Source: JBHJGU01 sp050331475 (GTDB lineage Bacteria > Pseudomonadota > Alphaproteobacteria > Caulobacterales > Maricaulaceae). Taken from it: a stretch of 64,000 nt of DNA. The translations under genes were made by a program, and so were the position numbers. Below, piece after piece: positions 54,522-63,088 of this stretch. Location: NCBI GenBank assembly GCA_050331475.1, contig JBHJGU010000047.1, positions 1-64,000 of the forward strand. The letters run 5' to 3'. Every line of letters starts with the position of its first letter. Position 1 is the first letter of the stretch. The notes beneath the pieces were generated by a model, which worked only from the letters and a program-made list of their open reading frames with translations, did not search any database and had not been told where the DNA came from.

Positions 54522-54911
54522 CTATACTTCGCGCGCGGTTTTTCTAGTAGTGAAAATTATGATTTTATTTTCAGGAAAAAAGTTTATTTGCCCCGGGCGC
54601 CTTAACATTATTTTTTCGTCCCGAAATTCAATAAATTTGTTTTCAATTAAACCATTCAAGCTGAATTTTGTTCTATGAAATAGGATAATATCACTTCTTT
54701 CGGATGATAAAATAATTCCATCGCTTGTAATATTTGCGATATTTATGTCGTAGTTTGTTGGCGACCTGTATTTACATTGATCTTTTCTTATTATTTGCAA
54801 ACTTTTGGGAACAGTGCCGCCGTCAAGATAAACATTATCATTATAACTTTGTTCGAGCTCGGAAATGATGTCATCAATTTCCGTATCTACGTAATATTCC
54901 TCGAGCTCCAA
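54522..54911 (-). CDS. AT-rich hypothetical protein
   Basis: 129 residues from TTG 54911; a hydrophilic, Ile/Asp/Glu-rich protein (YYVDTEIDDIISELEQSYND, NIANITSDGIILSSERSDII) without a recognisable domain. Its composition is strikingly AT-rich compared with both sides, indicating transfer. The frame is open further upstream through a T8 run (54931-54938) into the end of the preceding gene, so one added base would fuse the two. It ends 9 bp before the lipase-like fragment. Immunity-protein-like size beside a lipase-like fragment is noted but proves nothing. Confidence 0.6.
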   Translation of the reverse strand: MELEEYYVDTEIDDIISELEQSYNDNVYLDGGTVPKSLQIIRKDQCKYRSPTNYDINIANITSDGIILSSERSDIILFHRTKFSLNGLIENKFIEFRDEKIMLRRPGQINFFPENKIIIFTTRKTAREV

Positions 54912-54919
54912 AACACAAC

Positions 54920-55642
54920 CTAGAAGATTGAAAAAAAACTGCTTCGCCGGCCTTCGATTTTGCCCCTAATTTCCGCATACCAAGGCACCGTCTCCCAAGC
55001 CGGCACGGCATCGACATCTCGGGTCGGGCGGGCGGAGAGACTGATGAGCCGAGCCTTGGCCGGCGGGTCGAATTCGGTGTTGGGCGGGTAATACTCCACC
55101 ACATCGGGGGCTTCGGCCTGGGCCATGTAGACGACGCCATGCGTGTTCAGCCGCTCCGGCGCCAACGCCGCCGGCGGTTGGACCCACGCTAGACGGTCGT
55201 CCGACCCCTCTTGCAGCGCACCGCAATAGCCGGCCCGGGCGAGGGAAATCATCACCGCCTCACCGGTGGGCAAAACCCGGCCGAACCGGCGATCATTGAG
55301 CCCGAGGTTGCCGCCCGTGAATGCGGGACCGCGGATAAAGGAGCAGCCCAGCACCCCGTTGACCGGATAAACGACGTCGCCGACCTGGACCTGCGCCTCA
55401 ACGACGATGCGGTAATCTTTCTCGCTTTCCGAGCGGGCATTCGCGACGGTGAGCTCGTCGAGCAGCGCCAGGGTCAACATCCCGAAGACTGTGAAGAAGA
55501 CCTCCGGCCCAATGACTAAAAACGCCACGACGACCACCGCGCAAACCGCGAGGACCCCACCTGCGCACCCGAGCCCCTGGCCAGAACGCGCGGACCGGTC
55601 CGCTTCCACATTCCCACCGTCGTTCGGATGATGCTCCGCCAC
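54920..55642 (-). CDS. hypothetical membrane-anchored protein
   Basis: 240 residues from GTG 55642 (VAEHHPNDGGNVEADRSARS) with an upstream GGGGGCGG. One long hydrophobic region (about 28-65, GGVLAVCAVVVVAFLVIGPE, VFFTVFGMLTLALLDE) precedes a soluble part with VQVGDVVYPVNGVLGCSFIR and EYYPPNTEFDPPAKARLISL. No family recognised. GC-rich until its last ~30 bp, where a T8 run and the stop at 54920 occur; the end SSFFSIF may result from a frame change there. Confidence 0.6.
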   Translation of the reverse strand: MAEHHPNDGGNVEADRSARSGQGLGCAGGVLAVCAVVVVAFLVIGPEVFFTVFGMLTLALLDELTVANARSESEKDYRIVVEAQVQVGDVVYPVNGVLGCSFIRGPAFTGGNLGLNDRRFGRVLPTGEAVMISLARAGYCGALQEGSDDRLAWVQPPAALAPERLNTHGVVYMAQAEAPDVVEYYPPNTEFDPPAKARLISLSARPTRDVDAVPAWETVPWYAEIRGKIEGRRSSFFSIF

Positions 55643-55980
55643 AGCCGATCCGCCCCCGATCTGTCCGCAAACCCAAACACCCCGGCACGCCCGCCGCGAT
55701 GCACCCACAGGTTAAAGCTGGCGCTACTGAGACCCTGACGGCGCAGCGCCCCCATTTGCTCAATGTACCCCTGGCGCGGCGATTTGTGGAAGGCTGATCT
55801 GACCAGAGTCTCCGCATACGGAGGTTGACGCGATCCCGATGGGCGCATGCGTCGCCGGGATTAACCCAAAGTGGGGCGAAGGTGGGTCAACGGATATGTG
55901 GGCTCCAAGCGGTTTCGACGCCTGGACCTTACGATGCGTTTAACGCCCTGTGGATAACGTTGAGCGCTCTGCGTTGTTTC

Positions 55981-56304
55981 TCAAACGCGAATATCGAGAA
56001 AGGATCCCGGCGCGGGCGGTCGAAAACCGGCGCGGCCCGGTTCGGTGGGGGCGGGCTCGGTTTGCGGCCGTGGGGGCGGCTCTCGCCCCGCGCCTGTTTG
56101 GGCGCTGGCGCGGCGGGGGGTCTCGCTGGCGTCGGTGGGGCGCGGCGGGGCGGGTTGGATAACCCGACGCGGCGGGTCCGCGGACGTCTGAGGCTGGGCG
56201 TCGATCGGCTCGAACGCCCGGCTGGCCAGGCGCGCATCCCCTTCCGGTCGCCGAAAAGCGTAAAGCTGGGCCGCGAGTTGAACGTTATCGAGCGTCAAAG
56301 CCAT
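55981..56304 (-). CDS. small proline-rich hypothetical protein
   Basis: 107 residues: a short folded-looking start (MALTLDNVQLAAQLYAFRRP), then a Pro/Arg/Ala-rich disordered region, and the terminal GSFLDIRV, a hydrophobic tail that recurs in small alphaproteobacterial proteins. No function recognised. The ribosome-binding site is weak and frames on the other strand are also open because of the GC content, so this is a tentative gene. Confidence 0.45.
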   Translation of the reverse strand: MALTLDNVQLAAQLYAFRRPEGDARLASRAFEPIDAQPQTSADPPRRVIQPAPPRPTDASETPRRASAQTGAGREPPPRPQTEPAPTEPGRAGFRPPAPGSFLDIRV

Positions 56305-56411
56305 GCCGGATCCAAGACAGATTCAACGGCGTAAAATCCGCCGACAGGGTTAACGCCCGGTTTATGCGGGCGACGGTCGGCCAGCTTTGCTTAGGGTTAA
56401 CGCCGGGCGCT

Positions 56412-56987
56412 TTAAGGCGCCGCCGAGCCGCGGGTCGCCGCCTCCGACTCCGCCTCCGCCTCCGCCGCGGTCAAGGCCGGGGACAGGACGCGCTCGACCA
56501 CCTCCTCGGTCAAAGGTCCGCGCCAGCGCGCGCGCACCACGCCTTGGGCGTCCACCACCACGGTTTCCGGCACGCCGGTCAGCCCGAAGGCGAGCCCCGC
56601 TTGGCGGTCTCGGTCCACGCCGATGGTCTTGAAGGGGTCGCCGAGGGCCTCCAAAAACGTGCGCGACGCGTCCGGCGCATCGCTGTAAGCGATCCCGTGC
56701 AAGGGCCAACCGTCGCCCGCCAACTCCATAAGCAGGGGGTGCTCCACCCGACAGGGCGGACACCATGAGGCCCAAAAATTCACCACATAGGGCGCGCCGG
56801 TCAGGGTTGGCGTCGCAAACCGGCCTTCGCCCGCTAGCCGGGGCAGATCAACGGACGGAGCCGGACGCCCCACCAACGGATCATTGAGTGCGTCGGCGAG
56901 CGGATCGGCGGGCTTCAGCGTCGCGACGGCGAAAAACACCGCCAAGCCCACAAAGCCGGCCAAGGGCGCAAGCGTCCACCACCGCAT
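56412..56987 (-). CDS. ccmG: thiol:disulfide interchange protein CcmG/DsbE
   Basis: Periplasmic, membrane-anchored thioredoxin-like protein that reduces apocytochrome c for haem attachment. The 191 residues have one N-terminal helix (WWTLAPLAGFVGLAVFFAVA), then NDPLVGRPAPSVDLPRLAGE, the active site FWASWCPPCRVEHPLLMELA (CPPC near 76-79) and FGLTGVPETVVVDAQGVVRA with the cis-Pro. In relatives ccmG lies with ccmABCD near ispZ and acnA; no other ccm gene is visible here. Confidence 0.9.
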   Translation of the reverse strand: MRWWTLAPLAGFVGLAVFFAVATLKPADPLADALNDPLVGRPAPSVDLPRLAGEGRFATPTLTGAPYVVNFWASWCPPCRVEHPLLMELAGDGWPLHGIAYSDAPDASRTFLEALGDPFKTIGVDRDRQAGLAFGLTGVPETVVVDAQGVVRARWRGPLTEEVVERVLSPALTAAEAEAESEAATRGSAAP

Positions 56988-56990
56988 GGG

Positions 56991-57776
56991 CTAACCCGCT
57001 TCGCCGGCCGGCTCCGGCGCGACGCCCGCGAACAAGCCCGACCATTTCGGCGTTAACGCCCGCGCGAACGCGCTCCACGGGATCACCAATTCATAGGCGC
57101 CCTCGGGAAACGGGCCGAGTTCAAAGGGCGCATACAAAAAGACGAAGCCCGACGCGCGGCACGGCGCGGTGGACGGCGCAAGCACGATTTGCCCCAGCGC
57201 CGCTTCGTCATCCGCGATCAGGCCGACCAAATCCTCATCTTCGAGCGTCGTTTTCGTGCGCTTATACTTCGCGTCTTTCAGCGCTGACCGCGCCGCGCCC
57301 GCTAGAGCGACCACCGTGGGGCCATTGTCCTCGATCCCATTGAGCATGTCCGACACGGCCACAGTGTCCCGCGCGCGCGGATCGTAAAACCATGCGTTAT
57401 AAAAAGCCTCACCTTGGGCGCCGCCGGAGAACGCGACGGATTGCTCCACAATCGAAATGATCTGCGGATTGGCGAACCGAACCACCCATTGGGTCTCCAA
57501 AAGCCAGGGTTTGGCCGGCGGCTCTCCGGCTTCGCGCAGGGCCCGCCGTTCGGCGATGGAGGTCTCGCGAAACTCATCGATCGCGGCAAGCGCTTTGGCT
57601 TTGATTTCACCGTAAAGCGCGGGGCTCATGGCTTTAAGGTCATCGGGCAGTTCGACGCGCTCCCGGACCTCGCCCTCGATCTCGCTTTCCAGCACTTCCG
57701 CAAACGCCGGCGCGGCGGTCGCAGCGACAGCAATGGCGGCGGCTAAGCGAACCAAGCTCCTTGAAAACGCGCGCAT
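56991..57776 (-). CDS. DUF3298 (RsiV C-terminal-like) exported protein
   Basis: 261 residues with a signal peptide (SLVRLAAAIAVAATAAPAFA) and a C-terminal DUF3298/PdaC-RsiV-like region: IISIVEQSVAFSGGAQGEAF, YNAWFYDPRARDTVAVSDML and the ending PEGAYELVIPWSAFARALTP. Members occur in anti-sigma factors and lysozyme-binding or cell-wall proteins; the role here is unknown. ATG 57776. 3 bp before ccmG start, so co-transcribed with it. Confidence 0.82.
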   Translation of the reverse strand: MRAFSRSLVRLAAAIAVAATAAPAFAEVLESEIEGEVRERVELPDDLKAMSPALYGEIKAKALAAIDEFRETSIAERRALREAGEPPAKPWLLETQWVVRFANPQIISIVEQSVAFSGGAQGEAFYNAWFYDPRARDTVAVSDMLNGIEDNGPTVVALAGAARSALKDAKYKRTKTTLEDEDLVGLIADDEAALGQIVLAPSTAPCRASGFVFLYAPFELGPFPEGAYELVIPWSAFARALTPKWSGLFAGVAPEPAGEAG

Positions 57777-57880
57777 AGGGGGTCCTCTCCGCATCTCGCG
57801 TCATCGTCCCTTATGCGGATATGTAGGCACCCCTACGGCGTCTGCGCAAACACAAGCGCGTGGGGCGGCGAGAACGTCGT

Positions 57881-57913
57881 AAAAAAAATGGCGCGACCGG
57901 ACGAGGTCGCGCC
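57881..57913 (-). terminator. intrinsic terminator after the YHS gene
   Basis: Minus-strand GGCGCGACC-TCGTCC-GGTCGCGCC, a perfect 9-bp stem, followed by AT and eight T (A8 at 57881-57888 on the plus strand). Placed 50 bp after the YHS gene stop. A textbook Rho-independent terminator. Confidence 0.88.
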
Positions 57914-57962
57914 AGTAAGCGTTGAGGGCGTCAAAAAGACCGGCGGCGTGGCGGCCGCCGAT

Positions 57963-58406
57963 TTAGCTGTTCATTAATTGCCAACGCAGGCGCGCGGTGA
58001 GGATATTTTGTTGCGCATCCTGCATGAATTTGTTCTTGGCGCTTTGGCTTTGGAACAAGTAAAGCTGCCCTTGGATTTTTTCATAAACTGTTGGCGAAGC
58101 GGCGACGATCTTGTTTTTCCGAACATTATCGGCGCAATGGCCGCCGAATTGGGGAAGATATTTCACCGGATTGGCTTTGAATTTGTCACGGCTTGTGCGT
58201 TTCCAGAATTTATAAGTCACGCCGTCATGTTTCGCAGTCCAAACATCGCGACCCACCTCAGGTTTTGAGCGGTCGAAATAAGTCACCGGATCATAGCCCG
58301 ACATGCCGATCTGCGAGGCGATGGTGTGGACCGGGTCAGCCGATGCGCCCAGCGACGGAACCGCGGCGACGATTACGGCACCCAAGACCATGCGTAAAAC
58401 CTTCAT
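57963..58406 (-). CDS. exported YHS-domain protein
   Basis: 147 residues with a signal peptide (LRMVLGAVIVAAVPSLGASA) and a YHS-like domain: GMSGYDPVTYFDRSKPEVGR, YKFWKRTSRDKFKANPVKYL and PQFGGHCADNVRKNKIVAAS, with the Phe/Tyr-Gly-Gly-x-Cys region near 95. YHS proteins may bind metal; function in the periplasm is not known. ATG at 58406 with GGGAG upstream. Followed by a strong terminator; an insertion sequence now lies 134 bp upstream. Confidence 0.85.
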   Translation of the reverse strand: MKVLRMVLGAVIVAAVPSLGASADPVHTIASQIGMSGYDPVTYFDRSKPEVGRDVWTAKHDGVTYKFWKRTSRDKFKANPVKYLPQFGGHCADNVRKNKIVAASPTVYEKIQGQLYLFQSQSAKNKFMQDAQQNILTARLRWQLMNS

Positions 58407-58496
58407 AAGGATTCTCCCACCCGTTTGAAGTCTCGCCCACCGCAAGACGTTCTCCCTGAGCGCAGAGCTTAACAAAAGTTAAATTCTGTGTGAACA

Positions 58497-58514
58497 GAGT
58501 AATAGTGATTACTC
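58497..58514. promoter_or_regulatory. inverted repeat upstream of the YHS gene
   Basis: GAGTAAT-AGTG-ATTACTC, two perfect 7-bp arms, in AT-rich DNA 91 bp before the YHS ATG. No T-tract follows, so a protein-binding operator is more likely than a terminator. The regulator is unknown. The insertion sequence starts 27 bp farther upstream. Confidence 0.5.
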
Positions 58515-58532
58515 TTATTTTATAATGCATCT

Positions 58533-58540
58533 AAATAGAA
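58533..58540. repeat. target-site duplication, left copy
   Basis: AAATAGAA directly abutting the left inverted repeat of the insertion sequence; an identical copy is at 59267-59274. Eight-bp duplications are characteristic of IS1595-family elements. Confidence 0.92.
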
Positions 58541-59266
58541 GGGGCTGGCCTAGCTAAGGGTGAAGGTTAGAGGGTCATCCACCGGCGCAAGGTGGTCAAG
58601 AGGTTGTCGGCGGGTCGGTGATTGAAGCGCCATTCGCATTCTTTCAGATAGAGCGGGAAATGGTGTTTCGGCACGCCATTGAAGCGACGCAGATGCCGCT
58701 TGGCTTGGTTCCAAAAGTTCTCGATGCCATTGATGTGGCGCGCCTCGTCAGCGAAGGCGCGTGAATGGTTGATGCGCTCGTGCCGGAACTCTGAGATGTC
58801 GAGCACGTCATAAGCGCGGAAGCTGTCGGTATAAACGACGCTATCGGGCCTGATCTTATCCCGAATGATCGGAAACAGCGTGTCCGATCGGGCGTTTGGG
58901 ATGATGACGGCGTGCACCTTGCCGCCGCGCTTCAACAGGCCGAATACGGGGATCTTACCGGCTGCACCGCGTCCGCGCTTGCCTTTGCGCTCGCCGCCGA
59001 AATAGCTCTCATCCACCTCGATCTCGCCGCTCATCAGCTCCGGCGTCTCGGCGGCCAGCTGCTCGGCGAGCACCTCGCGTAGCTTGTGAAAAGACAAGGT
59101 CGCGGTATGCCGGTTCACGCCTGTCAAAGCCGCCGCAGACCGCGCCGTCGCGCCCGCCACGAAATACTTCACAAGCTCTAACTGAATACTACGCGGCAAG
59201 CGGCTCTTGCGCCTGACCTTATCCATCTGACTCCGATAGCCTTTCTCAGCTATCTAGGCCAGCCCC
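58541..59266 (-). mobile_element. complete IS1595-family insertion sequence (726 bp)
   Basis: Bounded by inverted repeats: left GGGGCTGGCCTAGCTA, right (reverse complement) GGGGCTGGCCTAGATA, identical over the first 13 bp and continuing with mismatches. Flanked by perfect 8-bp direct repeats AAATAGAA, so both ends are intact. It carries one transposase gene on the minus strand that fills almost the whole element. It sits between the DUF2490 and YHS genes, which are both transcribed leftward, and interrupts no visible gene. Confidence 0.95.
58567..59226 (-). CDS. IS1595-family transposase
   Basis: 219 residues, full length for the small IS1016-like members. An N-terminal helical DNA-binding part (LVKYFVAGATARSAAALTGV) precedes the ISXO2-like catalytic domain: SGEIEVDESYFGGERKGKRG (first Asp), VVYTDSFRAYDVLDISEFRH (second Asp) and HINGIENFWNQAKRHLRRFN (final Asn/Glu position), ending in FPLYLKECEWRFNHRPADNL. 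No frameshift or stop, so the element may be active. Confidence 0.93.
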   Translation of the reverse strand: MDKVRRKSRLPRSIQLELVKYFVAGATARSAAALTGVNRHTATLSFHKLREVLAEQLAAETPELMSGEIEVDESYFGGERKGKRGRGAAGKIPVFGLLKRGGKVHAVIIPNARSDTLFPIIRDKIRPDSVVYTDSFRAYDVLDISEFRHERINHSRAFADEARHINGIENFWNQAKRHLRRFNGVPKHHFPLYLKECEWRFNHRPADNLLTTLRRWMTL

Positions 59267-59274
59267 AAATAGAA
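59267..59274. repeat. target-site duplication, right copy
   Basis: AAATAGAA directly after the right inverted repeat, identical to 58533-58540. Confidence 0.92.
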
Positions 59275-59321
59275 TATTCCATTTGTTACGCAAATACGCT
59301 CAGAAGTCCGGACATCTCTGC

Positions 59322-59990
59322 TCAAAGCGGCGCAATGATGCTCAATGATATATTGTGATTCTCTTGGCTACCCGCGCGGATATTGTTGAACAGATACCCG
59401 CCTTCCAGGCTGAAGCGCGGATGAGCGCGCCAGCGAAGCCCGGCAAACACCCGATTTTGGTCGAACCCAGTTTCCGCGCCGAAATCCGCGTCGTTCAAGG
59501 CGATGAAGGTCTCGTTCCAGGCGGTCGCCGTCCACCTTCGCGACAGCGGTTTCATGTAGCGGAAGAATTGCCGCAAGCGCCATCCGGTCTCGTCTCCGGA
59601 ACTCAGAAAGCGCTGCTCCAGCCGCGTCCGACCGCTCACGGTTCCCCAGCTTCCGTCAGCAATGGCGAAAATCGCCTGCTGCCAAATCCGGTTATCGGTA
59701 ACATTGGGCTGACCGTCAGCGCGGGAGACGACCCACGCATAACCGCCCCATAGGGACAGCCGGTCGTTAACGCGATATCCCACAGCGGGCCTGAGGATGG
59801 ACACACCTAACCGGCTCACGTCTTCGGAGTAACGCGCGTGACCGTCGAACCACAACAGAAACCGGCTGTCCTCCGCCACAGGCCCGTTCGAAAAAATCGC
59901 GGTCCAAAACTGTGTGTCCTGGGCGCGAGCGCCGCTGCCGTTCAAAATGAACAGAGCGCCAACCAAAATAAATAACTTAAAGATTTTCAT
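59322..59990 (-). CDS. DUF2490-family outer-membrane-type protein
   Basis: 222 residues with a signal peptide (IFKLFILVGALFILNGSGAR, cleaved after ARA) and a beta-rich mature part with alternating aromatic residues: TQFWTAIFSNGPVAEDSRFL, RVNDRLSLWGGYAWVVSRAD, RTRLEQRFLSSGDETGWRLR and FSLEGGYLFNNIRAGSQENH, ending in the barrel-like NISLSIIAPL. This is the DUF2490 pattern, thought to be a small outer-membrane barrel. ATG at 59990. Its likely downstream partner, the YHS gene, is now separated by the insertion sequence. Confidence 0.82.
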   Translation of the reverse strand: MKIFKLFILVGALFILNGSGARAQDTQFWTAIFSNGPVAEDSRFLLWFDGHARYSEDVSRLGVSILRPAVGYRVNDRLSLWGGYAWVVSRADGQPNVTDNRIWQQAIFAIADGSWGTVSGRTRLEQRFLSSGDETGWRLRQFFRYMKPLSRRWTATAWNETFIALNDADFGAETGFDQNRVFAGLRWRAHPRFSLEGGYLFNNIRAGSQENHNISLSIIAPL

Positions 59991-60295
59991 ATGATGTCGT
60001 CCCGCCCCCGCAAGCCTCATAGATTTGAGCAAACACCATAAAAATATTACAATTTTATTGAATTGAAAATCGGAACACTCGCGATTTATTCCCACAAATA
60101 TTAGATTGGTCGAGTTCGGTGTCGGGATCGAGCCGCCCCGCCCCCTTCGAAAGTCTGATCCCGTTAACCGCCTTTCCGGGCGCGCGCCGCATCTCAACGC
60201 CTTCGCGCCGCGTTCCACCCGATGTAGAAGATGTCCGAGGTTCGGATAACGAACGGCGCAAGCACACCGCTTCGCCGTTTGCGCAGGAGGGCGAC
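59991..60295. other. divergent intergenic region between the DUF2490 gene and acnA
   Basis: 305 bp; the part near DUF2490 is AT-rich (60040-60110) and suits a promoter, the rest is GC-rich. Protein-like frames here have no start or homology. A GGAGGG lies 7 bp before the acnA ATG. A stretch near 60110-60140 resembles a tRNA T-arm on the minus strand but does not fold as one. Confidence 0.5.
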
Positions 60296-62974
60296 ATGGC
60301 GTCGATTGACAGTTTTCAATGCCGGCGGGAACTGACCGTTGAAGGGCAAACTTACGTGTATTTCGACCTGAAGGTCGCGGAGGCCAACGCTCTGACCGGC
60401 GCGTCGAAGCTTCCAGTCACCCTCAAAGTGCTGTTAGAGAATTTGTTGCGCCATGAGGACGGAACCACCGTCGCCAAAGCTGACATTGAAGCGGTGGTGG
60501 GCTGGCTGGGCGCGCGCACCTCGACCCATGAAATCGCCTATCGGCCCGCCCGAGTGCTCATGCAAGATTTCACGGGCGTGCCCGCCGTCGTGGACCTCGC
60601 GGCTTTGCGCGACGCCGCCACGGCCATGGGCGCGGACCCCGAAGCCATTAATCCACAAGTCCCCGTGGACTTGGTGATCGACCACTCGGTGATGGTGGAC
60701 CATTTCGCCGGCCCCGACAGCTTTCGGAAAAATGTCGAGCTGGAATACCAGCGCAACGCCGAGCGGTACCAGTTCTTGCGCTGGGGCTCGACGGCGTTTC
60801 AGAACTTCCGCGTGGTGCCTCCCGGCACCGGCATCTGCCACCAGGTGAACCTCGAACACCTCGCCCAAACCGTTTGGACCAAAGAGGCGGATGGGGTGAC
60901 CTACGCCTTCCCCGACACTTGTGTGGGCACGGACAGCCACACCACGATGATCAACGGCCTGGCGGTGTTAGGCTGGGGCGTCGGCGGCATTGAGGCGGAG
61001 GCGGCCATGCTGGGCCAGCCGATCTCCATGCTGATCCCTGAGGTGATTGGCTTCGAGCTGACCGGCAAGCTGCCCGAAGGCGCCACGGCGACCGATTTGG
61101 TGCTCACCGTGGTGCAAATGCTGCGCGCCAAGGGCGTGGTGGGCAAGTTTGTGGAGTTCTTCGGCTCCGGTCTCGATCATCTGACGCTCGAAGACGAAGC
61201 CACCATCGCCAATATGGCGCCTGAGTATGGCGCCACCTGTGGCTTCTTTCCCATTGACGGGGACACCCTAACCTATCTCACGGCCACCGGCCGGGAGCCT
61301 GAGCGCGTCGCGCTGGTGGAGGCCTACGCCAAAGCCCAAGGCCTATGGCGGGACAGCGAGACGGAGGCTGCGGTCTACACCGACACGTTGGCGCTGGACC
61401 TGTCGACCGTGGAGCCCTCGCTCGCCGGTCCGAAACGGCCCCAGGATCGGATCGTTTTGCAAGACGCCGCCCAAGCGTTCGCAGGGGCGCTCGCTGGCGA
61501 GTTCAATCGCGCCGACCAAGCGGACAAATCCGTCCCCGTGGAGGGCGCGGATTACGCCGTCGCTCAAGGCGATGTCGTGATCGCGGCCATCACCTCATGC
61601 ACGAACACCTCCAACCCGTCCGTATTGATTGGCGCAGGCCTGCTCGCGCGCAAAGCTCGAGAAAAGGGTCTCTCGGTCAAGCCTTGGGTGAAGACCTCCT
61701 TTGCGCCGGGCTCCCAAGTCGTCACTGATTATTTGCAGAAATCCGGTCTCCAGGCCGATCTCGACGCGTTGGGCTTTAACCTGGTGGGTTATGGCTGCAC
61801 CACGTGCATCGGCAATTCCGGGCCGTTGCCGCCTGCGATCTCCAAAGCGGTGCAAGAGGGCGATTTGGTCGCTTGCTCGGTGCTGTCGGGCAATCGCAAT
61901 TTCGAAGGCCGGGTGAACCCGGACGTGCGGGCGAACTACCTCGCCTCCCCGCCACTGGTGGTCGCTTATGCGTTGGCGGGCTCGATGACCCTCGATCTGA
62001 CCACCGAACCCTTGGGCGAGGATCAGAACGGCGCGCCGGTTTACCTCAAGGATCTTTGGCCCTCGAGCGCGGAGATCGCCGCAATTACGCGCCAAGCAGT
62101 CACCCCGGAGATGTTCGCCGAACGCTATGCGGATGTCTTTAAAGGCGACGCGCATTGGTCGGCGGTCAGCGTTTCCGGCGGACGCACCTATGATTGGCAA
62201 CCCGGCTCCACCTATGTGCGCAATCCACCGTTTTTCGAAGACCTAGCCGCGGAACCGCCGCCGATCGAGGATATTCACAAGGCGCGGATCCTTGGCTTGT
62301 TCGCGGACTCCATCACCACCGACCACATCAGCCCGGCTGGCTCGATCAAGAAGACCGGTCCTGCGGGCGACTACTAGACCCAGAACGGCGTGGCGATTGC
62401 AGACTTTAACTCCTACGGCTCGCGACGGGGCAACCATGAAGTGATGATGCGCGGCACCTTCGCCAATATTCGCATCAAGAACCAAATGGTCCCCGGATCT
62501 GAAGGCGGGGTGACCAAGCATTTTCCCTCGGGCGAGGAGATGCCGATTTATGACGCCGCCATGCGCTACAAGGCCGAGGGCCGGCCGCTCGTCGTCTTCG
62601 CCGGCAAGGAATATGGCACCGGGTCGTCGCGGGATTGGGCGGCGAAGGGCACGCGGCTTCTCGGCGTTCGCGCGGTGATCGCGGAGAGCTTTGAACGCAT
62701 TCACCGCTCCAATCTGATCGGCATGGGCGTTCTACCCTTGCAAGTCGAACCGGACGCAAGTTGGCGCGCCTTGGGGCTGACGGGTCAGGAACAGGTCAGC
62801 GTGACCGGGCTCGACAGCTTGAGTCCCCGCGCGACGATCTCTGTCGAAATCGTGATGGCGTCAGGTGAACCCAAGATTATCCAAGCGCTGACCCGAATCG
62901 ATACTGAAAATGAGCTCGAGTACTTTAAAAACGGAGGCATATTGTCGTTTGTTCTTAGAAATCTTGCTGCATAA
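60296..62974 (+). pseudogene. acnA: aconitate hydratase A, interrupted by an in-frame TAG
   Basis: Tricarboxylic-acid-cycle enzyme interconverting citrate and isocitrate via a 4Fe-4S cluster. From ATG 60296 (CAGGAGGG before it) to TAA 62974 the frame spans 893 codons, the normal size. Cluster cysteines are visible in AITSCTNTSNPSVLIG and GYGCTTCIGNSGPLPPAI, and active-site segments in FPDTCVGTDSHTTMINGLAV. Codons 62375-62377 are TAG, in SIKKTGPAGDY-stop-TQNGVAIADFNSYGSRRGNH; homologues usually have Leu here, so TTG to TAG is enough. The part after the stop (swivel domain, including AGKEYGTGSSRDWAAKG) is perfectly kept. Truncation would remove the swivel domain and abolish activity. Confidence 0.92.
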
Positions 62975-63088
62975 ACCTAAATAACCTCCGACGATCAAAC
63001 CTTAACGGAAAATGTACTTGCGTATACGCGGGCCGGTCTCACACCCATGTGACTCGAGACGAGGCCGGTTCGCGCCTAATTTTGGTGA

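Noticed and set aside
55825..56334. 169-codon plus-strand gene
   Set aside because: Arg/Gly-rich shadow frame in GC-rich DNA with no family pattern; the small minus-strand frame is slightly more plausible.
60105..60140. tRNA 3' half or attachment-site remnant on the minus strand, ending in GACCA
   Set aside because: The T-arm-like GCTCGATCC has only partial stem pairing, and the distance to the CCA-like end does not fit an acceptor stem. No matching 5' half was seen.
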